NCBI RefSeq assembly: GCF_013409065.1
Contig: NZ_JACBZP010000001.1
Location: forward strand, 1-64,000
Reading direction: 5' to 3'
Origin: Spelaeicoccus albus
GTDB lineage: Bacteria; Actinomycetota; Actinomycetes; Actinomycetales; Brevibacteriaceae
Length of the DNA stretch: 64,000 nucleotides
The notes beneath the pieces were generated by a model. The model ran no database searches and was not told where the DNA came from. It worked only from the letters and a program-made list of their open reading frames with translations. The translations under genes were made by a program, and so were the position numbers. Positions 26,961 through 35,606 of the stretch are shown piece by piece (positions within the stretch are counted from its first letter, which is position 1; each line of letters begins with the position of its first letter).

Positions 26961-27986
26961 CTAATCTTCAAGCGTCGGGGATCTCCCAGCGACCGGCGCC
27001 AGTGCTAATGCTAGAGCAAAGGTAGCGGCCGCTGCGCTTGCACTTCCGGCGACGCCGCCACCGTACGCCATCAGCAATGAGTCCTGCGAATTGAGCGGAT
27101 CGGCGCGCAAGTGCGTCTCACCCAGCATGATAACGGCGATTCCGCCGGCCACGAATGCTGCGACAAGGAGCATCCAGGCAAGTACGTTGGTCGGGATTCC
27201 GTTCCGACAGCGCACGGCTTTGCCCCGGTCACGCACGACGGGTTGGCGCAGCTGGCTGAATGCCGTCACGAGCGCTGTCCACCCGGCAACGACTATGTAT
27301 CCGGCAATGACGTCCGACGGCCGGTGCCACCCGACGGCAAGCGTGCCGATGCCGATCAGTACGGCGAACAGGCCGCCAACCAATGCGGCGGCCACGCGCA
27401 GCACGGGCGGCACGACCAGCACGACGGCGACGGCGATCGATGCGGCGGCAGTCGTGTGTCCCGACGGCAGACTGTTGAAGGTCATGCCGTCGATCCCGAA
27501 ATCGGGCCGAGGCAGGACGACGTGTTTGAGCAGTTCCGTGGTGCCGAGCGATCCGCCGACGAGCACGGCGGCGGCAAGCAGTAATTCGATCCTGCGTCGA
27601 CGGAGCGTCACAACAAGCACCGTGATGATCGCGCCGACGATGATGATGCCGAACAGGATCGGGAAGATGTCCTTGAGCCATGACAACAACATGGACACCA
27701 TCGGCCGGCCCAGGAATGCGCCGCGCCACGCCGACACGTCGACGACTTGCCCCGAGTAGGTGCGCACGAACGCCCAGTACACGGCAAGCATCAGTCCGCC
27801 GCACACGAGCGCCAGGACGACGAGTCCGATGGCCACGCCGACACGGTGGGCACGAGAAACGCCTTCACGCAGACGAATTTCCGCAGTCGATGTGCCGACC
27901 CTGGCGGTAGAGCCGGTGTAGTACGACACGCGTTCGATCCGCCCTTCTCTGCTTGTGCTGCCGGTGGTGTTCCTATTGGTGTGCAT
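26961..27986 (-). CDS. PAP2 family membrane phosphatase
   Basis: A 341-residue integral membrane protein. The three PAP2 motifs are visible: KHVVLPRP, SLPSGHTTA (catalytic His) and VGWHRPSDVIAG. A soluble N-terminal segment of about 45 residues precedes the first helix. A later start at the GTG of VSYYTGS is possible. The family removes phosphate from phosphatidic acid, undecaprenyl pyrophosphate or similar lipids on the outer face. It follows the methyltransferase gene by 18 bp on the same strand, so the two are probably co-transcribed. Confidence 0.88.
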   Translation of the reverse strand: MHTNRNTTGSTSREGRIERVSYYTGSTARVGTSTAEIRLREGVSRAHRVGVAIGLVVLALVCGGLMLAVYWAFVRTYSGQVVDVSAWRGAFLGRPMVSMLLSWLKDIFPILFGIIIVGAIITVLVVTLRRRRIELLLAAAVLVGGSLGTTELLKHVVLPRPDFGIDGMTFNSLPSGHTTAAASIAVAVVLVVPPVLRVAAALVGGLFAVLIGIGTLAVGWHRPSDVIAGYIVVAGWTALVTAFSQLRQPVVRDRGKAVRCRNGIPTNVLAWMLLVAAFVAGGIAVIMLGETHLRADPLNSQDSLLMAYGGGVAGSASAAAATFALALALAPVAGRSPTLED

Positions 27987-28004
27987 AGCCGTCGTTCGAC
28001 CCTG

Positions 28005-29543
28005 CTATCGCGACTCTGATCCCGATTCAATACCCAAGATTCCATCATCGACGAATTTCCTGACCATTGGCACGATGGATTCTGAGAGTTCGCTCGCAGC
28101 GACGCCCAGGATGGATGCAAGTGCCTCAATCAGCGCCCCCACGCTCAATTCGCCGTCGCATGCGCCAACGAACCCGGCAGTCGCCGTATCGACCTGGGTC
28201 GATCGCGCGAATCCCCCGCCTTGCCGCAGCAAGACGGCCGTCGGGTCGGCCGAGCCCGGCCAGTAGTGCCGTTCTTCGGTGACGTCGTCCGCGCGCACCA
28301 AGATCGCAGTACGGACGTCGTCCAGCAGGCCGTCGTGCGCGCGCAGGCATTGCTCGATGTGCGTGCCGAGCGCCGCGGTCTCCGGCAACGGCGTCCCGAG
28401 CCGCTCGAATCGCCGCAGCGGCCGGGTGCCGGGGCCGGGCCGGCGCAGCAGGATGTACCCGAAGCCGACGGCGTCCACCCGGCGACGGGCGAAGTCGGCG
28501 AGCCAGGCCGCGTACAACCTGTCGAATTCGCCGGTGCCCGGCTTGACGGCACCGTCGCGGATCCAGGTTTCGGCGTATTCGCACGGATCCTGCGCTTCGC
28601 GTTCGATCACCCAGGCGTCGAGCCCGGTGCCGTCGATCCAGGCCGCGACTCTGTCGAGTCCGTCGGCACCGTCGGAGTACTCCCAATTGCCGAGCAGTTG
28701 CGCAATGCCGCCCGGCTGCAAATGCTCGGCGGCGCCGCGCACGACGCGTTCGACGAGTTCGTCGCCGACGAGCCCGCCGTCGCGGTAGTCGTAGGCCGGC
28801 ACGTCGGCCCCGCGCGGCGTGATGACGAACGGCGGGTTGCTCACGATGAGGTCGAACCTCTCGGGACCTAGCTCCGAATACAAGTCGCTGTGGACCACGT
28901 CGATGTTCGACCGGCCGGCCGTCGCCGCGGCGTTCAAACCGGCGTTCAGGCCGGCGAGGCGCAGTGCCCGGCGCGAGACGTCGGCGGCGACTACCCGGCC
29001 GGCATGCCTCGAGGCGTGCAGCGCCTGGATTCCGCATCCGGTGCCGAGGTCGAGCACGTTGCCGACTTCTCGGCGGACCGTGAGCCCGGCCAGCGTCAGC
29101 CCGGCTCCCCCGACGCCGAGCACATGGTCCTCGCCCAGCGGTCCGCTGCGCACCGACTCGCCCAAATCGGAGGCGATCCACCAGTCGACCGGACCGTGAC
29201 CGTCGGACGCCGCGTACGGGCGCAGATCGAGTGCCGCGCATACTTCGTCGTCGGTCGAGCGTCCGGCGATCGACACGAGCCCGAGTCGTGCGGCGCCGTC
29301 GGCACCCGCGCGGGGCAGGCTGCGATCGACCAGGTCGCGCCGAACCGGTTCGCCCAGCACGAAGAGCCGGGCCAGCACTGCGGCCGGCGAGTCGTCGCCG
29401 TCCAGGGCTTGACGAGCCGGCAGCGGAAATCCGCGTGCCAGTGCCCGACCCGCCGACTCGCCGCACAAATCATTCAAGGCATCGACTGTGTATCGGGCGG
29501 CTCGCAGATCTGCCGCGAGAGCGTCGATTGAATTCGCTTCCAC
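28005..29543 (-). CDS. Class I SAM-dependent methyltransferase (HemK/RsmC-like)
   Basis: A 512-residue protein. An N-terminal region of about 150 residues resembles a substrate-recognition domain. It is followed by a Rossmann methyltransferase with VLDLGTGCGIQALHAS (motif I) and DLIVSNPPFVITP, the NPPF signature of enzymes that methylate exocyclic or amide nitrogen (glutamine, adenine, guanine). About 180 C-terminal residues form an extra domain typical of actinobacterial members. The target is probably rRNA or a protein glutamine, but cannot be fixed from sequence. Divergent from the helicase gene. Confidence 0.85.
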   Translation of the reverse strand: MEANSIDALAADLRAARYTVDALNDLCGESAGRALARGFPLPARQALDGDDSPAAVLARLFVLGEPVRRDLVDRSLPRAGADGAARLGLVSIAGRSTDDEVCAALDLRPYAASDGHGPVDWWIASDLGESVRSGPLGEDHVLGVGGAGLTLAGLTVRREVGNVLDLGTGCGIQALHASRHAGRVVAADVSRRALRLAGLNAGLNAAATAGRSNIDVVHSDLYSELGPERFDLIVSNPPFVITPRGADVPAYDYRDGGLVGDELVERVVRGAAEHLQPGGIAQLLGNWEYSDGADGLDRVAAWIDGTGLDAWVIEREAQDPCEYAETWIRDGAVKPGTGEFDRLYAAWLADFARRRVDAVGFGYILLRRPGPGTRPLRRFERLGTPLPETAALGTHIEQCLRAHDGLLDDVRTAILVRADDVTEERHYWPGSADPTAVLLRQGGGFARSTQVDTATAGFVGACDGELSVGALIEALASILGVAASELSESIVPMVRKFVDDGILGIESGSESR

Positions 29544-29594
29544 GTTTTCCTACCGTATAGCCGACTCGTGCGCCCCGGACACGAATGGACGAAG

Positions 29595-31910
29595 ATGGAA
29601 GGCGTGTCCGCTATTTTCGACGTGATCTCAGGCGCTCCCGGCCGCCGGGAGCGCATCCTGCATGTCGAATCGGTGCCGGCCAGGCAGGCCCGGTTCGCGC
29701 ACTGGCCGGACTGGGTCGATCCGCTTGTCCGCCGGGCCTATCAGCGGCAAGGGGTCGATGAGCCGTACCGCCACCAGGTGGAGGCGGCCGAGTTGGCGCG
29801 GGCCGGCTCCGACGTGGTGCTGGCCACCGGGACGGCGTCGGGCAAGTCGATCGGTTACCTGCTTCCGGCGTTGACGGCGGTGCGCGAAGGCCGGCACGCT
29901 CCGGACGGGCGCGGCGCCACTGTGCTCTACATCAGCCCGACCAAGGCATTGGCGGCCGACCAGTTGGCGTCCGTCGAATCGCTGGCGGTCGAAGGGATCC
30001 GCGCTTCAACCTATGACGGCGACACGGCGCTCGAACCACGAGAATGGATCCGCCGCCACGCGAACTACGTGCTGACGAACCCCGATCTGTTGCATCGGTC
30101 GTTATTGCCGGGCCATCCGCGCTGGTCGTCGTTCTTGAAGTCGCTGTCGTACGTGGTGATCGACGAGTGCCACGGCTATCGGGGCTTGTTCGGATCGCAT
30201 ATGGCGGCCATCATGCGCAGGCTGCTTCGCATTGCCGAATACTACGGCGCCAACCCGACGGTCATTGCAGCGTCGGCCACCATGGCGGACGCCGGGCACA
30301 GCATCGCTCGGCTCATCGGCCGCCCGGTCGCGGCCGTGACGGCGGACGCGTCCCCGCGCTCGGCGGGGTCGTTCGTGCTGTGGGAGCCGCCGCAACTGCC
30401 CGGTACCGGCGAACTCGGGGCGCCGGCCCGCCGGTCGACGATCGCCGAGACCGGTGACCTGCTGGCCGACCTGGTTGCCGGCGGAATCCGTACTATCGCG
30501 TTCATCCGGTCGCGCCGCGGTGTCGAGGCCATCGCCGCGAGCGCACGACGTCTCTTGGGCGACGTCGACGATTCGTTGCCGTCCCGGGTGGCCGCATACC
30601 GGGGCGGTTATCTCCCTGAAGAACGGCGCACGCTCGAGCAGGCCCTGCGTCGCGGCAAGCTGCTGGCGGTGGCCAGTACGAACGCGCTTGAGCTCGGCGT
30701 CGACATCTCCGGGCTGGATGCGGTGGTGATCGCCGGTTGGCCGGGCACCCGGGCCTCCTTGTGGCAGCAGGCCGGGCGTGCCGGCCGGGCCGGCGATGAT
30801 TGGCTGGCCGTGCTCGTGGCGCGGGATGATCCGCTCGACACCTTCCTGGTGCATCATCCGGACGCAATATTCGGCGCTCCCGTCGAATCGTCGGTTTTCG
30901 ACGTCGACAATTCGTACGTGCTCGCCGGACACTTGTGCGCGGCGGCGGCAGAGCTGCCCGTGACCGACGACGAGGCGACGGCTTTTTCCGCCAAGGCCCC
31001 GGACGTCCTGGAGCGGCTCGGAGAGCTGGGCATGCTCAGGCGGCGTCCGGCAGGCTGGTTTTGGACGAAGCGCGAAAACGCATCGGAGTTGACGGATATT
31101 CGCGGATCGGGCGGCCGCCAGGTCCGGGTCGTCGAGTCGGGAACCGGACGGCTGCTGGGCACCACCGACGAGCCGAGCGCGCATGCGGCTTTGCATTCCG
31201 GCGCCGTCTACTTACATCAGGGCGTCACGTTCATCGTCGATGAACTCGACCTGGCCGAACAGGTCGCGCTTGTGCGCCGGGACGATCCGGATTACACGAC
31301 GACGGCCCGCACCGTCAGCGAGATCGGCATCGACGAGCAGAGCTGGGCGCGGCCGTGGCCGAGCGGTGTCACGGTGTGTTTTGGCTCGGTACAGGTCACC
31401 GAGCAAGTCGTGTCGTACATGCGCCGGCAGCTAGTCACGAATCTGGTGTTGTCCGAAGAGCCGCTCGACCTTCCGGAGCAGTTGCTGCCGACCAAGGCGG
31501 TGTGGTGGACGCTGCCGCCGTCGGTGCTGGAGGAAGCCGGGGTGTCGAAGGCGGAGCTGCCCGGCGCCGTGCACGCCGCGGAACATGCGGCAATTGGCCT
31601 GCTGCCGTTGTTCGCCACCTGCGACCGCCTGGATATCGGCGGCGTCTCCACCGCCATGCACGCCGATACCGGCACGGCCACCATCTTCGTGCACGACGGG
31701 CACCCGGGCGGGTCCGGATTCGTCGAGCGCGGCGCCGAGACGGCCGCCGCATGGCTGCGTGCCACGGCCGAGGCGATCGACAAATGCGAATGCGCGGACG
31801 GGTGCCCGTCGTGTGTGCAGTCGCCCAAGTGCGGCAACGGCAACGAGCCGCTCGACAAGCATGCGGCGCTGCGGCTCTTGCGCGCTATGGTGGCCGGTCT
31901 CCCCGACTGA
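29595..31910 (+). CDS. DECH-box superfamily 2 helicase with DUF1998 (MrfA/Hrq1-like)
   Basis: A 771-residue helicase. Motif I is ATGTASGKS (about residue 78), motif II is VVIDECH (about 190), ASATM is motif III, and QQAGRAGRAGD is motif VI. The C-terminal DUF1998 region ends in a four-cysteine cluster, CECADGCPSCVQSPKC (731-746), like B. subtilis MrfA and yeast Hrq1, which act in crosslink and mitomycin repair. In actinobacteria this type constantly accompanies the tad-like genes that converge on it here, for unknown reasons. A GTG at 29568 is an alternative start. Confidence 0.9.
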   Translation: MEGVSAIFDVISGAPGRRERILHVESVPARQARFAHWPDWVDPLVRRAYQRQGVDEPYRHQVEAAELARAGSDVVLATGTASGKSIGYLLPALTAVREGRHAPDGRGATVLYISPTKALAADQLASVESLAVEGIRASTYDGDTALEPREWIRRHANYVLTNPDLLHRSLLPGHPRWSSFLKSLSYVVIDECHGYRGLFGSHMAAIMRRLLRIAEYYGANPTVIAASATMADAGHSIARLIGRPVAAVTADASPRSAGSFVLWEPPQLPGTGELGAPARRSTIAETGDLLADLVAGGIRTIAFIRSRRGVEAIAASARRLLGDVDDSLPSRVAAYRGGYLPEERRTLEQALRRGKLLAVASTNALELGVDISGLDAVVIAGWPGTRASLWQQAGRAGRAGDDWLAVLVARDDPLDTFLVHHPDAIFGAPVESSVFDVDNSYVLAGHLCAAAAELPVTDDEATAFSAKAPDVLERLGELGMLRRRPAGWFWTKRENASELTDIRGSGGRQVRVVESGTGRLLGTTDEPSAHAALHSGAVYLHQGVTFIVDELDLAEQVALVRRDDPDYTTTARTVSEIGIDEQSWARPWPSGVTVCFGSVQVTEQVVSYMRRQLVTNLVLSEEPLDLPEQLLPTKAVWWTLPPSVLEEAGVSKAELPGAVHAAEHAAIGLLPLFATCDRLDIGGVSTAMHADTGTATIFVHDGHPGGSGFVERGAETAAAWLRATAEAIDKCECADGCPSCVQSPKCGNGNEPLDKHAALRLLRAMVAGLPD

Positions 31911-32282
31911 CGTCGCCTGGGCGGGCGGGCCGGCCACCGCCGAGCGCGTCAGCCGAGGCCAGGGCCTCGGCAGTTCAACGCTCACGCCGACCTTGACGGT
32001 TCCGGTGAAATAGTCGGCCCGGCACGTGCGCAGCGTCGCATGGTTGCGCTCGGCCACCGTGCCGGCGACAGCGCACGGATCACCGGTCTGCAGACCGCGG
32101 ACGGCGTCGGCTCCGGCCAGTGCGGCCAGATCCGCCGCCGCTGCGGCGCGGTGTCGTGCCGCAGCGATCACCGTGACTTGAGCGGACAGCACGACGAACA
32201 CGGCGGCCACCGCGCAGATCGCCACGCACACGATGCCGGCGCTGCCGCGATCGGAAGTCTCGTCCGCACGTCCGGTGGTCAC
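31431..32282 (-). CDS. Helicase/secretion neighbourhood TadE-like protein, with long antisense C-terminal extension
   Basis: The first 125 residues match the small TadE-like protein of this locus (Rv3654c type): one membrane helix at 14-38 (GIVCVAICAVAAVFVVLSAQ) followed by RHRAAAAADLAALAGADA. The GTG start overlaps the tadE stop (GTGA). In relatives the protein ends soon after the ARAGP-like segment. Here no stop follows SAVAGPPAQAT and the frame continues for about 158 more codons, 480 bp of it antisense to the helicase 3' end. The extension looks like an Arg/His-rich shadow translation. Either it is real or an indel removed the stop. The domain part is solid, the end is not. Confidence 0.6.
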   Translation of the reverse strand: MTTGRADETSDRGSAGIVCVAICAVAAVFVVLSAQVTVIAAARHRAAAAADLAALAGADAVRGLQTGDPCAVAGTVAERNHATLRTCRADYFTGTVKVGVSVELPRPWPRLTRSAVAGPPAQATSVGETGHHSAQEPQRRMLVERLVAVAALGRLHTRRAPVRAFAFVDRLGRGTQPCGGRLGAALDESGPARVPVVHEDGGRAGIGVHGGGDAADIQAVAGGEQRQQANCRMFRGVHGAGQLRLRHPGFLQHRRRQRPPHRLGRQQLLRKVERLFGQHQIRD

Positions 32283-32644
32283 GGCCCCGCCGCGTTTTCC
32301 ACTCTGGCGGTCGCCGTGGCGGCCGGGATGACCGACAACACCGTCCTGACGATGTCCGGGCCGCCGGCCTTGACCCCGACGGTCACCCAGTTGCCGCGCC
32401 GGTGAATAGTCACGGCAGCCCGGTCTCCGGCAACCGTGTGCGCGACCTGTTCGGCGCGGTGCGGCGATTCTCCGCGGGCCAGTTGCCGCGCCGCTGCCTG
32501 CGCGCCGTCGATCGCCTTCAACTCGCCCAGGCCGGCCGCCCCGGCAGCCAGGACGATGGCCAGCAGCCAAATGATCGACGGCATCAGCACGGCCAGCTCC
32601 GCCGTCGCCGTCCCGGAATCGTCCGGGTCGTTCCGGCATGCCAT
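32279..32644 (-). CDS. tadE: TadE family pseudopilin
   Basis: A 121-residue protein. Its start matches type IV prepilins: a short charged leader, then G followed by TATAELAVL with Glu at position +5 and a hydrophobic helix (residues 17-38). This is the pattern cut by prepilin peptidases. The ATG at 32644 has GGGAAG 5 nt upstream and follows the DUF4244 stop by one base; an ATG at 32668 would overlap that gene. TadE-like proteins are minor components of Flp/Tad machines. Confidence 0.82.
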   Translation of the reverse strand: MACRNDPDDSGTATAELAVLMPSIIWLLAIVLAAGAAGLGELKAIDGAQAAARQLARGESPHRAEQVAHTVAGDRAAVTIHRRGNWVTVGVKAGGPDIVRTVLSVIPAATATARVENAAGP

Positions 32645-32645
32645 G

Positions 32646-32909
32646 TCAGCTTCCCAGCGACAGCGCATGCTGGATGATGCCCATCAAGAGCCCGCGGACG
32701 TCGTCGCTGCGCAAGATCACGACGAGCAGCGCCGCAAAGCCGCATGCAGCAAGTGTGGCGATCGCATATTCCGCAGTGGCCATTCCGGCATCCGCAGGCT
32801 CGAGCTCGTCCGGCCCGGTACCGTCCGGGCCGGTACCGCTCGGGCCGCCGGCTTTGTCGAGTTCGTATTCCGCGGGCATTGTTTTTGTCGACATGGCACT
32901 CATCCCCAT
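32646..32909 (-). CDS. DUF4244 protein, probable Flp-type pilin
   Basis: An 87-residue protein: a hydrophilic N-terminus with a GTGPD repeat, then AGMATAEYAIATLAACGFAA. Gly-Met with Glu five residues after the Gly and a following hydrophobic helix form a classical prepilin cleavage signal (G/MATAE). The short tail RSDDVRGLLMGIIQHALSL resembles Flp pilins. It is probably the major structural subunit of the tad-like system. The start is taken at 32909; the ATG at 32894 is possible. It follows tadC after a 161-bp gap in which I see no further gene. Confidence 0.8.
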   Translation of the reverse strand: MGMSAMSTKTMPAEYELDKAGGPSGTGPDGTGPDELEPADAGMATAEYAIATLAACGFAALLVVILRSDDVRGLLMGIIQHALSLGS

Positions 32910-33070
32910 CCGTGCGCCACCCTGCGGGTGACTCGATGGACCATCCATCGTGTCGATCACGCTAGGCACCGTCGGCCGCCCGGTTCCAGAGGCTGCCGCG
33001 TGATTGTGGATGGCCGCCGGCGGTCCGGCAATTGTGCCGTCAAGACTCCGGCCGACGCCGGCTCGCCCCG

Positions 33071-33661
33071 TCAATAGATGCCGGCGAACTGCTCGACGAG
33101 CGACAGCACGACCGGCATCACGCCCAATGCTATGAACGCCGGAAGGATGCAGGTTCCCAGCGGCAACACGATCCGGACGCCGAGCCGGCCGGCCGCTTCC
33201 TCGGCACGGCGCATTTGCCGGCGCCGCAAGTCGTCGGCGCGGCTGCGAAGCAATTCCGCAGTCGGCGCCCCCGTCGCCGCGCTGAAGGACAGTGCCGCAC
33301 GGAGTTCGGTCGCGATCTCGTCCGCTCCCGGACCCGCGGCGCTCTCGATCGAATTGACCGCCTCGTCGATATCGCCCGCCGGGTCGATTCTCCGGCCGAG
33401 GCTGCGGCTTGCCGCCGTGATCGCCGAGCGCGGGTCGAGTCCGCCTTCCAAGGCGACTGCCACGAGGTCGAGGACAAGCGCCGGTTCGACAGACTTCCCG
33501 TCGGCGCTCGCCCCGGCCGCTGCCGGCGCGAGCGCCTCCGCTGCCGCGGATTCGTCCCGGCGGGACGGCCCGAGCAGCCGGCGCAATCGGCGCCGTGCCG
33601 TCCACGGCACCAGCAATACCGCCGCGCAAACGGCCGCCCCGATTCCCAGCAGTCCCATCAT
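33071..33661 (-). CDS. tadC: Type II secretion F-domain protein (TadC-like)
   Basis: A 196-residue inner-membrane protein. A helix at 4-24 precedes the cytoplasmic T2SSF helices (ALVLDLVAVALEGGLDPRSAI, ELRAALSFSAATGAPTAELL), then the membrane pair near the C-terminus (VRIVLPLGTCILPAFIALGVMP). F-domain proteins form the membrane platform driven by TadA. The start ATG at 33661 overlaps the tadB stop (ATGA) and follows GGAGGGAAGGC; the second ATG at 33658 is equally possible. Confidence 0.85.
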   Translation of the reverse strand: MMGLLGIGAAVCAAVLLVPWTARRRLRRLLGPSRRDESAAAEALAPAAAGASADGKSVEPALVLDLVAVALEGGLDPRSAITAASRSLGRRIDPAGDIDEAVNSIESAAGPGADEIATELRAALSFSAATGAPTAELLRSRADDLRRRQMRRAEEAAGRLGVRIVLPLGTCILPAFIALGVMPVVLSLVEQFAGIY

Positions 33662-34398
33662 GCCTTCCCTCCGGACCGACCGGCCCGGGCCAGCAAGATC
33701 GCCATCCACCGCCTGCCCACCAGCAACAATCCGACGCCGGCCAGCAGACACACCCAGCCGGCCGCCGAGCCGGTGAACGCCGCCAGCGGCCGCGCTCCCA
33801 GCAGTATGCCCAAGCCCACTCCGCCGATCGGGAGCCACGTCAATACCGTCACAGTCGACCGGGGTCCGGCCATCGCGGCTTCGCGCGCCCGCCGCGCGTC
33901 CGCGTCCGAGCGGACGGATTCGGCGTATCTGCCGATGCACCCGGCCAATGGCACGCCGCATTCGGCGGCCAGCTGCCACCCCGCGGCCAGTCCGGTGGCG
34001 GCACGCCTGTCGTTCTCGGCCAGCACCGACATCGACGCGCGGATGGCCTGCGACACGGTGTCTCCCAAGTCCACCCGTCCGGCCACGGCCCGGGTGAATT
34101 CCGTCTGTTCATCGTCGGCATGTACGGCAGCAAGCTGCGCGAACACGTCGCCAGACGCCGCACCGGCCCGGAGCATGCTGGACAACTCGTCCATGAGATC
34201 GGCCACCGCGACCGGCTCTCGACCGCCGCGTCTGTCCGCTGCACGTGCTGACGTGCGGCGCCGCCCAATCCGTCCGCGCGTCGTCCGCCCGTCTGTCCGT
34301 CCGCGTGGGCGGACGTACCGGCGCAACAGATCGGCGCCCCGCGGGCGCAGCAACCATGCCGCGGCAGCCGTGAATACTCCGATGAGCAACACCGTCAT
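33658..34398 (-). CDS. tadB: Type II secretion F-domain protein (TadB-like)
   Basis: A 246-residue protein. A first helix at 1-17 and an Arg-rich cytoplasmic stretch (18-60) lead to the T2SSF domain with LMDELSSMLRAGAASGDVFAQL and ATGLAAGWQLAAECGVPLAGC. Two C-terminal membrane helices follow. It pairs with TadC as the platform of the pilus machine. The start overlaps the tadA stop and the stop overlaps the tadC start, each by an ATGA-type overlap. Confidence 0.85.
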   Translation of the reverse strand: MTVLLIGVFTAAAAWLLRPRGADLLRRYVRPRGRTDGRTTRGRIGRRRTSARAADRRGGREPVAVADLMDELSSMLRAGAASGDVFAQLAAVHADDEQTEFTRAVAGRVDLGDTVSQAIRASMSVLAENDRRAATGLAAGWQLAAECGVPLAGCIGRYAESVRSDADARRAREAAMAGPRSTVTVLTWLPIGGVGLGILLGARPLAAFTGSAAGWVCLLAGVGLLLVGRRWMAILLARAGRSGGKA

Positions 34399-35606
34399 GT
34401 CGATTGCTCCCGGGCCCGCACGGCTGAATGTCTGCCGACGCCGGCCGGCACCGGTACTCCGAGCGCCGTCAACATGCGACGGCCAGTCGCGAACACTGTC
34501 GTCGAATCATCCGCTTCGCGTTGCATGACCGGCTCGACGGCAAGCAGCCCGGCCGACGTACGGTACGGCACGGCCAGTTGCACCACCTTCCGGTCGCCGG
34601 CCGACCGCTCGATATGCACGAGGACGTCGAGCGCGCTGACGGATTGCGCAGCGACTGCGGCCTGACTCATCCCGGCCAATGCCCCGAGCGCTTCCAGCCT
34701 GGCCGGCACGTCGGTGACGGTGTTGGCGTGCATGGTGCCGCCGCCCGAATGTCCGGTGTTCAACGCCGCAAGGAGCTCGCGCACCTCGGCACCGCGGCAT
34801 TCGCCGACAACGAGACGATCCGGTCGCATGCGCAGCGCATTGATCACGAGGTCGGCAAGAGTGATCTCGCCGGCCGATTCGATATTGCGGCGACGGGCCA
34901 GCAGTCGCACAACGTGCGGATGCGTCGGCGCCAGCTCGGCCGCGTCCTCGACTATCACAAGTCGCTCCGTCGGAGGCGCCGACGAAAGCATGGCGCCGAG
35001 CAACGCGGTCTTGCCGGCGCCGGTCCCTCCGGTGACCAGGACATTGCGTCCTTGAGCGACGATGGCGCGAAGCGCATCCGCCCAGTCGGGCGGCAGCGTC
35101 CCCAGGTCGACGAAATCGTCGAGAGTGAACGAGCGGCCTCGCGGAATTCGAAGCGACAAAGTGGCGCATTCGCCGGATATGGGCGGCAGAACGGCGTTGA
35201 CCCGGACGCCGGACGGTAGCCGCGCGTCCACCAGCGGGCTGGCATCGTCGAGCCGCCGTCCGCCCAGAGCGGCGAGCCGGACGGCAAGAGCACGGACGTG
35301 CGCAGAGTCGCCGAGTGGCACCTCGACTTGCCGGATTCCGCGGCCGTCGTCGACGAACACGTCGTGCGGGCCGTTGACGAACACGTCGGTGACCTCGGGA
35401 TCGTCGAGCAATGGTTGAAGCGGCCCGGCGCCGGAGATCTCCGCCGTCAGCCGCTGGGCCGTGTCGACGATAGCCGCCGAGCCGTGGACCAGCCCGGTTC
35501 GGCGCAGGGCCTCGGCCACCTGAGCAACACCGACGGGTTCACCCGAGTTGCGGCCGCCGAGTTGCTCTTTGACTCCGGCCAGCAGCCGCGCATCCGTATC
35601 GATCAT
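34395..35606 (-). CDS. tadA: TadA/CpaF-type secretion ATPase
   Basis: A 403-residue hexameric ATPase. It has the Walker A GGTGAGKTALL near residue 192, the Asp box VIVEDAAELAP and the Walker B region RLVVGECRGAEVRELL, plus a His box in HSGGGTMHANT. It powers assembly of Flp-like pili in the cytoplasm. The ATG at 35606 is chosen because it overlaps the cpaE stop as ATGA and begins the usual N-terminal helices. An upstream in-frame start would extend into cpaE. Confidence 0.9.
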   Translation of the reverse strand: MIDTDARLLAGVKEQLGGRNSGEPVGVAQVAEALRRTGLVHGSAAIVDTAQRLTAEISGAGPLQPLLDDPEVTDVFVNGPHDVFVDDGRGIRQVEVPLGDSAHVRALAVRLAALGGRRLDDASPLVDARLPSGVRVNAVLPPISGECATLSLRIPRGRSFTLDDFVDLGTLPPDWADALRAIVAQGRNVLVTGGTGAGKTALLGAMLSSAPPTERLVIVEDAAELAPTHPHVVRLLARRRNIESAGEITLADLVINALRMRPDRLVVGECRGAEVRELLAALNTGHSGGGTMHANTVTDVPARLEALGALAGMSQAAVAAQSVSALDVLVHIERSAGDRKVVQLAVPYRTSAGLLAVEPVMQREADDSTTVFATGRRMLTALGVPVPAGVGRHSAVRAREQST

